DNA of 16,477 nt, taken from assembly GCF_000227135.1 (NCBI RefSeq), contig NC_018238.1:372347-388823 (forward strand), read 5' to 3'. Below the pieces are notes generated by a model. It was not told where the DNA came from, searched no databases, and worked only from the letters and a program-made list of their open reading frames with translations. The position numbers and the translations under genes are program-made. Source of the stretch: Leishmania donovani. Its lineage: Eukaryota; Euglenozoa; Kinetoplastea; Trypanosomatida; Trypanosomatidae. Numbering within the stretch: the stretch's first letter is position 1; every line of letters starts with the position of its first letter. Positions 8,867-16,181 of this stretch are shown here, piece by piece.

Positions 8867-9095
8867 GCAGGGCGTGAGGTCCTGGACGGCGTTGCGTGGG
8901 GGAGGGGCGACCTGCCAGGGCGAACACGCTTCTGCGATCGATATGGTGGGCAGAGTGTCGGCGTGACTCGAGCGTCTCCCACCCCCGGCCCTCACACTGT
9001 CTACTGGCGTGGGGGTGCCTGAGTGCCACCCGCGAGGAGGATGCACGACGTGGCGACCTGCCTGATGGGGGAGCGGCTGTGAGGCGACATGCGAG
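8867..9095 (+). repeat. 229-bp direct repeat, copy 2 (right of gap)
   Basis: Identical to 8539-8767. It begins at the first base after the gap and continues into the unique 3' part of the SIDER-like element. Confidence 0.97.
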
Positions 9096-9282
9096 GCGGC
9101 GGATTTGTAGAGTCTGGGGCAGAGGCCGTGCTGCGATCACTGGGTCCGCATCGCTGTAACGCGCGTGTCTAGGGCTGCTGCGCGCGACGTGATGGGCGCC
9201 TGTGGGGCAGGCCGTGTGGTGGTGGTGGTGGTGTCGAGGGGAGCACTGACCTCATGCTGTATGGCAGAGAAGGAACAGGTTG

Positions 9283-10470
9283 GAAAGCGAGACAATATGC
9301 TTAGATGTGCCTGTGCGGTGAGAGATGGATCATTACCACCATCATAATTGTCGTCTTTACACCTGGTCGAGATTGAATACTTTTCTCTCCATGTTTATAT
9401 GTTTTTGTGGCAAAGAGAGAATCCGACGAGAGAGAAGAGAGCACGTTCACTTTCTTCTCTGGGGCGCGGTCGGATCAGGCACGACACACCGCTCTTGTGC
9501 TTCTTCTGCGCTCCCCCCTCCAAATCGATGATGCCGCTCTTCGAGCGGCGGAAAGGAGGGGGGGGGTGGGGGAAAAGCGGACAAGAAGCGACGAGGATGG
9601 TGAAACGTGCAGCAGCAAAGAGAGATTTGCGGAGTCTGCTGTGCACGTGTCAGTGCAAATTCAACTGTGAAGAGACGAGGCAAAGACGAAAAAAGTACCA
9701 AGACACTTTCGAATTGGTCTGCTTAACATTGGGTGAACGTGGACCGTGCTCCCCCCACACGCGCAGTAGCTTAGTCGTCAGCGGACAGAGCCCAGCAAGG
9801 TTGCACAGGTCGTTCTTTCTTGACGTCGTTGTCTCTCGCTTCGCGTGTGTGCTAGAGGCATTTTCCTCTCGTCTTTGCGTTGTGCGAGTGTCGTGGTGAT
9901 ACCCTTGCTCCACGCCTTTTTCTTCCGTGCATGCCTGCTGCATGGGTTTGTACGCGTCTTGACTCTGCTCTTCTCGGTAGCACTCTGAAAGGCGTTGGCT
10001 GTCCTTGCCGCGCCGCCCATCAGCTGATTGGTTATATTCATCACTGAATGAACCGCTCCCTCGCCCCCCTTTTTCGCCGTTCCCGTGCATCTTCCTCGTG
10101 TGGCCACGCCGCATTCCCACCATCCACGACACCCCCCTTGCGCAATATTGCGTGCTGCTTCACGGACACCTGCCCCGCCCACATACACACAATCGCCCAT
10201 GGATGCACAAGGGGAAAGGAGGCACGGCTCGACTTGTCTGTATACACACGCCGGCGTGCACGCTGCAGAGGTTGCACCCCTCCTCTTTTCCCCTTTTACA
10301 TTTTCCTTTAGGGGTGCGAACTCCTGCGCCTGCCCTTTTCTGTGCACCAGCTTTTCTCACTGCAGGTACAACGTCCACTCCCCCTCCTTTCACCAAAGTG
10401 CCCGCCCCCTGTCCCTGAAGCAGCGCACAAACACGTCAGCATTTAACACGTGATACTAAATTAGTAGTGC

Positions 10471-10473
<3 letters not shown>
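9283..10473. other. Non-coding intergenic region
   Basis: About 1.2 kb with no supportable gene. The open frames on both strands here (the longest under 190 codons) overlap and show no domain-like content. The DNA moves from purine-rich patches (9410-9445, 9545-9620) to strongly pyrimidine-rich DNA (10040-10420), as expected of a 3' UTR/intergenic stretch between trypanosomatid genes. Confidence 0.65.

Positions 10474-10522
<49 letters not shown>
10474..10522. repeat. (CA)n microsatellite, left of gap
   Basis: About 24 uninterrupted AC units, followed by a short C-rich segment that runs into the gap. Confidence 0.97.
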
Positions 10523-10523
<1 letters not shown>

Positions 10524-10545
10524 CGAAACGACGACCCGTCCCCCC

Positions 10546-10644
10546 NNNNNNNNNNNNNNNNNNNNNNNNNNNNNNNNNNNNNNNNNNNNNNNNNNNNNNN
10601 NNNNNNNNNNNNNNNNNNNNNNNNNNNNNNNNNNNNNNNNNNNN
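10546..10644. other. Assembly gap (99 N)
   Basis: A run of 99 N bases between two CA microsatellite blocks. The length equals that of the gap at 8768-8866, which suggests a nominal value rather than a measured one. Confidence 0.99.

Positions 10645-10692
<48 letters not shown>
10645..10692. repeat. (CA)n microsatellite, right of gap
   Basis: About 24 AC units. The following sequence (CGAAAAGCGAGACGCCCCCC) resembles the sequence after the left block (CGAAACGACGACCCGTCCCC), so both blocks may be the same locus. Confidence 0.97.
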
Positions 10693-10694
<2 letters not shown>

Positions 10695-10877
10695 AAAGCG
10701 AGACGCCCCCCTTCCCCCCTTCCCTCCCTTCACCACCGCCAGGGGATTCCAATTGTTCCCTAGGTTAATCAAGGAAGCAAGCGGGACGCAAGAACGCAAG
10801 AAACAAGGAATCAGCGACGCCGGCGGTGAGGAAGCTCGCGATGCAGGCTTTGCTCTTCCCTCCCCCTTCGTTTTGTG

Positions 10878-11057
10878 TCCTCTCTCTCCGTCTCTCTTCC
10901 GCAGTCACTAATTCGCTTGTCTCGTGTGTCTTTGTGAGTGAGCCTTCTTCCTCCTTGTAAACCTTATCGGCCATTGATAGCACCGTCTCCTCCACCCCTC
11001 CCCTCACACACACCGCCAACGGCAACGTCGGTTTCCTCTTTCTTTTTTTGTGTTTAG
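10878..11057 (+). promoter_or_regulatory. Polypyrimidine tracts and two candidate spliced-leader acceptors for the 513-aa gene
   Basis: A classical tract (10878-10900, alternating T and C) leads to GCAG with AG at 10903-10904, giving a 5' UTR of about 200 nt. A second T-rich tract (11031-11049) leads to TTTAG with AG at 11056-11057, giving a 5' UTR of about 48 nt. Both are plausible, and the downstream one leaves no upstream ATG before the start codon. Confidence 0.6.
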
Positions 11058-11105
11058 CTGTGGCTTTCTCTCCCAGCGCGTGCCCGCTCCTTGCACGCCG
11101 TCATC

Positions 11106-12647
11106 ATGCGCGGCGGTGGCTTTGGCCGTTATGGGTACGAGAAGCCACAGCCAGGTCTGCAGTTTCACTCGTACGAGGATGCCACCTACCCACCCCGCGC
11201 CTACCGGTATCATATTCAGCAAGCCATGCCCTCACCCGCGACCCCCCGATCGGCTGGAAGCGGCAGCAGCGGCGGTGGCGCTGGTGCAAGCTCCACCTAC
11301 AACGCAGAGGCGCAGGTGGAAACCACTATCGTGCTTCCGACCATCGATGCGGATGCCACGTGCGGCCCCTTCGTCAGGCCTGGAAACTCCGGAGGCAACT
11401 CGGCAATGCCAGCAGCGTCTTCGTCGGTCGGCCATGTAAGGGGGTCAGCGTCGTCGATGGCGTCAAACAGCACAGAGGGCGGATTCGGCACAGGGGCCGG
11501 CGGTGGCGCGGACGCGGAGCGGCGCCCACCGCCGCGACTGCGGTACTTCTTTGAATGTTTCGTTCCAGACGAGGACGCCAGTGATGCACAGTCCTTGAGT
11601 GAGGTTTGGCGGCACATGGAGCCCCTCAATCCCTTCCATTACCTCGAGCTGTGGTGCGGCGTCGACGGCGCCGCTGCTGCACCGACAACGGCCGCCGGCC
11701 CGGGATGGGTGAAACCAGAGCCGCCTGCTGAATTGAACGCTTTTACCGACGGCGACCGTGTCACCGACGGCAGTGCCTCGAAGGTGGAGGACAACACGGC
11801 GAAGAAAGAGGCGCAGGACGGGGCACTGCCGTGTTCGCCCGCGCGGATCACCGGCGGCGCTCTTATAACTCGCGCAGCCCAAAATGCACTCCAGCGTACA
11901 CTGCGCGCCGTTGGGCTACCAGACGAGCTCAGCTGCATGGTGATGCTCTCCGCCCGTATCCCGCCCGGCGCGCGTCTCACGCGCAAGCAGGAGAAAATAC
12001 TTAGACTGCGAGCGCAGCGCCGCCCTCCGCCTCCACGGCCGATCCGCCGCGGAGCGAAAGTGTTTGTGCCTGTCCCTGCCGTCCTCGTAAGTGCCGCGGA
12101 GAACGGGATGCCTGCAGGAAGCACCAGGGGTGGTGGCGGCCTCCTTGATGTGACGGCGCTGGGGCCGCGCGTGATGCGCCTGGCTCCCGCTGGCTTCGCT
12201 GATGCGGCGGCCGGCGTCGACAGCGCAGGGTACTCAAAGGTGCCGTCTGCGGTGTCAGTCATGGGCGAGTTCGCCTTTGATGACGACGACGAGGACGAGA
12301 AATACTTCCACAGCGGTCGTCGCGCCGGTATGAAGCGCGGCCGCCATGGCGTGGAGGATGAGCGGCTAGACGACGGGGATGCTCCACTTATCAACTCTGG
12401 CCGATGGGGTCTGGATGGTAGCGCTGGCGGCGGTTTGGGTGGCTCAGCCGGTGCCACCGCCGCTGCTGGTGCGGCAGGTGGCGCTGTGACGGCACAAGGA
12501 GACGAGGTCGAGGAAGACCGCGATGAAGAGGATGTCTTCTCCACTGGCATGGTCGACGACGATGACGACGAGAATATGGCGAGCGAGGACGACGTGCAAG
12601 AGGACGGGGAGAGCTTCGGCGGCGACGAGGGCGATGACAGTTTTTAA
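11106..12647 (+). CDS. Gly-rich protein with acidic C-terminal tail; possible Rpc31/RPC7-type RNA polymerase III subunit
   Basis: A 513-aa protein starting at ATG 11106; the frame is open five codons further upstream but only to a TTG. The N-terminus is MRGGGFGRYGYEKPQPG, followed by an aromatic/proline segment (to about 40) and Gly/Ser/Ala-rich linkers (about 47-135). A more ordered stretch follows at about 142-187 (RLRYFFECFVPDED, then EPLNPFHYLELWCG). A helical and basic block lies at 250-320, containing ARIPPGARLTRKQEKILRLR. Asp/Glu clusters occur at 392-398 and through 466-511, and the protein ends SFGGDEGDDSF. Gly/Arg-rich start, variable middle and an acidic tail with a terminal phenylalanine is the layout of Rpc31/RPC7, a subunit of the Pol III initiation subcomplex. 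The resemblance is of composition and tail only, and the family's core motif was not found, so this is a guess. An acidic chromatin or RNA-binding factor is an alternative. The coding region is GC-rich with high GC at third positions, typical of Leishmania genes. Confidence 0.87.
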   Translation: MRGGGFGRYGYEKPQPGLQFHSYEDATYPPRAYRYHIQQAMPSPATPRSAGSGSSGGGAGASSTYNAEAQVETTIVLPTIDADATCGPFVRPGNSGGNSAMPAASSSVGHVRGSASSMASNSTEGGFGTGAGGGADAERRPPPRLRYFFECFVPDEDASDAQSLSEVWRHMEPLNPFHYLELWCGVDGAAAAPTTAAGPGWVKPEPPAELNAFTDGDRVTDGSASKVEDNTAKKEAQDGALPCSPARITGGALITRAAQNALQRTLRAVGLPDELSCMVMLSARIPPGARLTRKQEKILRLRAQRRPPPPRPIRRGAKVFVPVPAVLVSAAENGMPAGSTRGGGGLLDVTALGPRVMRLAPAGFADAAAGVDSAGYSKVPSAVSVMGEFAFDDDDEDEKYFHSGRRAGMKRGRHGVEDERLDDGDAPLINSGRWGLDGSAGGGLGGSAGATAAAGAAGGAVTAQGDEVEEDRDEEDVFSTGMVDDDDDENMASEDDVQEDGESFGGDEGDDSF

Positions 12648-14235
12648 GAAAGAAGGGGAGGGCGTGTGGGCCTGCAGCGGCCGCACCCACGCCCATACAC
12701 GTTTTGCATGTGCGTGGTCACCGCCAACGCCTCCTCGACAAGAAGAAACGGATGATGTAACACGTTTAATACTGAGCGTGATTGCGAGCCAGGTCGCGGC
12801 GTGATGTGATGTGTGTGTGTGTGCGCTGCGCTTGGCGACTGGCGCGAGACCCTCCCGCCTCCACAAAATTTGTTGTAGCTTTTGGGGTGCTGTGGAGGTC
12901 AGAGAACGGAGAGCGGTTGCGGGTGGGTGGGAGAATCGTTAACGCAGACCGGATGGGTGCGAGGGCGCACAGCGGTGCTTTCTGTTTTGTTTTCGTTCTC
13001 CTTGGCGAGGACGTCGTGGTTTGTATGACCAGTCGAGCGTTCTTCAGCCATCTTCTCTGATGCGACCGTCCTGTTTTGAAGAGATTCGTCGTCGCCGTCG
13101 TCCCCACCCCCTTCTCTCTCTCTTTGCCTTACTCGTTTCGTTTACAGCGCATCTACGTTGGATATAACCTTGACGCCCCCCTCCCCCGTGCCGCCCTGTC
13201 GCCGCCGCCGTTGTTGCCCATGGCCCCCGACATTACAAGTGTGCACATGCGAGGTGGGACGAGGTGCGATGGTGAAAGATTCGCCGCTTGCAGAGCAAGT
13301 GGAGGGGGCACCGGCGCCTGGTGCGGCGTATATGGCCTCTTCGAATCCCTTTTCACGCACATACACGCACACACCTATACAGCAACACAGGGTCCCGGGC
13401 AGCAGCTCGGAAAACCGGACGTGGCGGCTACGCAGCAGAAGTGGAATATAAGCGATTCTGTGGTGAGTGATTGCCTTTGTTTTTTCCTCATGGATCTTAG
13501 AGGGGGGCCCTTCATCTGCGATTTCAGTGTGACCATATGGCCTCTTCAGTCCACTCGGTCATCCATAGCTGCTGACATGCAAACACATACTCACAGCAGA
13601 TGCTACGCGAAGGACGTGTTACAGTACCCACCCTCAAAGACAAGGCGACGGAAAGCGGAAGAAAAGATCGACCATCTGCGACGTGACAGCGCGTTTTCAT
13701 CGATTGTCGCGGCCCCTGGAATCTCACAGGCCGCCCAGATCCGGAGATGGTGGCGCAGTGTTCTTCACCAAGCCGCTGCCCATCCAATGCGAAGGGGCTT
13801 GGAGGGGGTACGCTCGTGCTTATCGGGCATGGCTTCCTTGGTGGTGATCGACAAACGCATCGTCACCCGTGCAGCATGTTCCGTTAGACGGCTGCTGCTG
13901 CTGCTGCTGCCTCTCCCTCTTTCCTATTTTAATGTGAACGCTCTGCAACACCTCCTCATTCTCCCATCAATGTCGTTTCCTCCTCGTCCTTATGTGCATG
14001 TAATGTGTACTTGGTGCACGCCTTCTCTTCCATCTCTCTGTCGCCTCTCTTTCTGTGTGCGGCCGACTCTCTCTGCGTTTGTGCGCGTGTTGGCATCCTC
14101 GCGTACACGTGCACGCCCTTCACACGCGCTAACTCTCGCTTTTCCGCGTCTATACCGGCTTCTTCGCACATGACACTCCTGCCTCTCTGTGCACGTGACT
14201 TTGATTATCTTGGTTCTCTGTAAAGAGAAGGCACC
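12648..14235 (+). other. Intergenic region with one long open frame of doubtful coding status
   Basis: This is the 3' flank of the 513-aa gene and the 5' flank of RPS5. An open frame runs from ATG 13220 to a stop at 14171-14173 (317 codons) on the + strand. Its product starts MAPDITSVHM, has a charged middle (KTRRRKAEEKIDHLRRD), a run of five leucines encoded by CTG repeats near 13890, and a Pro/Leu/Arg-rich end. Third-position GC looks lower than in the accepted genes. The last part of the frame coincides with the pyrimidine-rich tract needed to trans-splice RPS5, and only 62 nt separate its stop from the RPS5 ATG. I therefore treat it as probably non-coding, but it is unusually long for a chance frame. 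Confidence 0.5.
14020..14225 (+). promoter_or_regulatory. Polypyrimidine region and candidate spliced-leader acceptor for RPS5 copy 1
   Basis: Repeated C/T tracts (about 14020-14078, 14128-14163 and 14166-14189) precede the first RPS5 copy. The nearest downstream AGs are at 14224-14225 and 14226-14227, which would give a very short 5' UTR of 8-10 nt. The exact acceptor cannot be fixed by eye. Confidence 0.45.
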
Positions 14236-14505
14236 ATGAGCAGCAAGACTCCCAAGCTCTTCAACAAGTGGTCGTTCGAGGGCCTCGAGACGTCGGAGCT
14301 GGCCCTCCGCGACCACATCTCGACGACGGCCGCGTATGTGCCCCACACGTCTGGTCGCTGGCAGAAGCGCCGCTTCTACAAGGCCCGCATGCCGATTGTT
14401 GAGCGCCTGGCCAATGGCCTGATGTTCAAGGGCCGCGGCAACGGTCGCAAGCTGCAGGCTGCGCGTCTGCTGAAGCACACACTGGAAATCATCCACCTGC
14501 TGACG
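14236..14505 (+). CDS. RPS5: 40S ribosomal protein S5 (uS7 family), copy 1, interrupted by assembly gap
   Basis: The first 90 codons of cytosolic ribosomal protein S5 are visible before the N gap. This is the eukaryotic uS7 protein of the small-subunit head, which contacts 18S rRNA near the E site. Diagnostic segments are KLFNKWSFEGLE near 7-18, the PHTSGRW segment near 36-42, RFYKARMPIVERLANGLM near 46-63 and HTLEIIHLLT at the end. They match the human protein closely (there KLFGKWS, PHSAGRY, PIVERL, EIIHLLT). The start ATG is preceded by AAGGCACC. The family length in trypanosomatids is about 190 aa, so about 100 codons and the stop must lie in the gap. The visible 270 nt are identical to the start of copy 2 at 16182. 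Confidence 0.97.
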
Positions 14506-14803
14506 NNNNNNNNNNNNNNNNNNNNNNNNNNNNNNNNNNNNNNNNNNNNNNNNNNNNNNNNNNNNNNNNNNNNNNNNNNNNNNNNNNNNNNNNNNNNNNN
14601 NNNNNNNNNNNNNNNNNNNNNNNNNNNNNNNNNNNNNNNNNNNNNNNNNNNNNNNNNNNNNNNNNNNNNNNNNNNNNNNNNNNNNNNNNNNNNNNNNNNN
14701 NNNNNNNNNNNNNNNNNNNNNNNNNNNNNNNNNNNNNNNNNNNNNNNNNNNNNNNNNNNNNNNNNNNNNNNNNNNNNNNNNNNNNNNNNNNNNNNNNNNN
14801 NNN
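14506..14803. other. Assembly gap (298 N) covering the 3' part of RPS5 copy 1
   Basis: A run of 298 N bases. A 190-aa RPS5 needs about 303 more nt after 14505, and the sequence directly after the gap (TCG plus a 14-C run) is not the end of RPS5. The true missing length must therefore exceed 298 nt if the gene is intact. Confidence 0.98.
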
Positions 14804-15607
14804 TCGCCCCCCCCCCCCCCGTTGTGCACGTGTGCGTGGCCGATCTCTGGTTTTCCTCGCCCTTGCAGCCCCCTACATGCTTTCCTGCACGCCTTCATTG
14901 CTTCGCACGCACTCTCTTACCCCCTCTTCCCCACCTCGTGCTTGCTCCGCCCCGCTTTCCTTTTTCGTCGTCGTCGTATTTGTTTTTCTTCGGAGTCTCT
15001 TTCCAGGACTGCGCGTCGAGTAGCGTCAGCGGTGCCGGCGTTTCTGCCGTACGCCGCCACACCCGCGAGCAGTCACGGGCGATCCCTCTGTAAAAAGAGG
15101 GGTGTGGGGGAAGGACAGCCAAGCAAACAAGGAACGAGAAAATAAAAAAGGTGACAGAGAGGGTGCTGCTGGTGAGGAGAAAGCACTCGGAGGAAGTTGG
15201 AGAGGGGAGGGGGTGAAGTTATGACAGGCGCAGCGGCTTAGTGGAAGCATGCGAACGTGCGACGGTGTGCTTCTCCTGCGGGGTGTGACGAGAGGCCTGG
15301 AGGCGTGCAGTGTTCTGTGCTGGTGTTGGACTTGGCTCATTTTATTTTCTCTTTTCGTTTTCTTTGCAATTCTTTCGAAACCAAAGGCGAAACCCCGAAT
15401 GAAAGACGCCACGAGGGGGGGGCGAGGGGTGGTGATGGAAGCGAATCACCACGGCAAAGACGGCTGCGGCACTTTGAGTAGCGTGTTCGCAACGTCACGA
15501 GCACGAACGCAAAGTCGGCCATACGCGCAAACGGCAAGCACTGGAAGAGCTTGATGTGCGTGGGAGGAGGGGATGGGTGGGTGGGTGGATGGGAAGATGG
15601 AGGACCG

Positions 15608-15639
15608 GCCGGCGCTTGAAGCGCCCGGCGTTTTTTTTT
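15608..15639 (+). other. GC-rich hairpin followed by nine T residues
   Basis: An 8-bp GC-only stem (15608-15615 with 15621-15629, one bulged C, loop TTGAA) is directly followed by T9 at 15631-15639. It looks like an intrinsic terminator in form. In a trypanosomatid intergenic region it is more likely a 3' UTR structure next to a T-rich processing tract. Its function is unknown. Confidence 0.4.
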
Positions 15640-15950
15640 ACTTCGCCTGTCCTACTCGTAGGCCCTGCCTCTTCCCTCTCTCTCTCTCTCGAGTGCGTCA
15701 GCTGACTGACTGTATGCCACTGATGGCGTTTTGGGTTTTCTCTCTACGTGAGAGGTGCTACGAGTGCTTGTGTGTGTATGACGACTGACGTTACACTCTT
15801 TCCCCGTACACCGCGGATGTGTGTGCGAGTGTGTATGCATGTATGTGTCCTTCTCCATCTCTCCCTGACCCCGTCTCTCTCTCTCTCTACGTCTTGGTTT
15901 CTACTTCTCTGGCGTTTCTGTGTTCTCCCCTACTTCCCTGCGCATGCTTG

Positions 15951-15973
15951 CACACACACACACACACACACAC
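15951..15973. repeat. Short (CA)n microsatellite
   Basis: About 11 CA units within the pyrimidine-rich flank of RPS5 copy 2. Confidence 0.9.
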
Positions 15974-16092
15974 CTTTGTTTGTCTGTCTCTATGTGTGAT
16001 TGACCTGTGCATGCGCGTGTGCGTCCTGTAACCGCACACATACGCCTCCGTGCTCATCCACATCTTTATCCGTCATTATTTCTGGTGTTCTG

Positions 16093-16156
16093 ATTGCCTT
16101 CTTTCCCATCGAAAATTTTTATTGCCTCTTCACAACACATTTTCGAACAATCTCAG
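16093..16156 (+). promoter_or_regulatory. Candidate spliced-leader acceptor for RPS5 copy 2
   Basis: Pyrimidine-rich stretches (16093-16109 and 16119-16130) are followed by ATCTCAG with AG at 16155-16156. This would give a 25-nt 5' UTR before the ATG at 16182. Confidence 0.5.
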
Positions 16157-16181
16157 AAACGCTTGCCCAAGAGAAAGCACC

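Larger units (their letters stand above)
8441..9282 (+). mobile_element. SIDER-like degenerate retroposon in the 3' flank (interrupted by gap)
   Basis: This GC-rich block differs in texture from the pyrimidine-rich DNA around it. It starts directly after a C run (8430-8440) with a GACGAGGGGACAACGCCCCG-type segment containing a 6-bp hairpin (8457-8462 with 8467-8472, loop CGCA). It ends near a GGCAGAGAAGGAACAGG segment around 9263-9279. I recognise the sequence from memory as similar to SIDER elements, short non-coding remnants of ingi/DIRE-type retroposons. These are abundant in Leishmania 3' UTRs, and one subfamily (SIDER2) promotes mRNA decay. Without the repeated part the element would be about 514 bp, close to the usual SIDER length of roughly 550 bp. 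It has no coding capacity. Exact boundaries are uncertain, and the gap and duplication inside it blur its structure. Confidence 0.65.
14804..16181 (+). other. Intergenic region between the two RPS5 copies
   Basis: About 1.4 kb with no supportable gene. It begins with a C14 homopolymer (14807-14820), then C/T-rich DNA (to about 15005). A purine-rich stretch (15090-15215), a hairpin with T run (15608-15639) and pyrimidine-rich DNA with CT and CA repeats (15660-16120) follow. It should hold the 3' UTR and poly(A) site of copy 1 and the splice signals of copy 2. It shows no obvious similarity to the region upstream of copy 1 apart from about a dozen bases before the ATG. Confidence 0.7.

Noticed and set aside
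8479..9140. Minus-strand frames in the SIDER-like block (product starting MHPPRGWHSG in one frame)
   Set aside because: They occur in both copies of the duplicated segment and run across the N gap. Such frames are typical spurious predictions over SIDER elements.
9650..10347. Two overlapping minus-strand frames (160 and 189 codons)
   Set aside because: They overlap in different frames, lie in pyrimidine-rich intergenic DNA and have no splice signal on that strand.
10474..10692. CRISPR-like or satellite array suggested by repeated blocks
   Set aside because: The blocks are a simple dinucleotide repeat around an assembly gap, in a eukaryotic genome.
10436..10799. Frames encoding Cys-Val or Thr-His repeats
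   Set aside because: These are translations of the CA microsatellite and the N gap.
11639..12550. 303-codon minus-strand frame opposite the 513-aa gene
   Set aside because: It mirrors GC-rich third positions and acidic/Gly codons of the plus-strand gene; low-complexity product with no domain.
13990..14898. 302-codon minus-strand frame across RPS5 copy 1
   Set aside because: It is antisense to a confidently identified ribosomal protein gene and its length depends on N bases.
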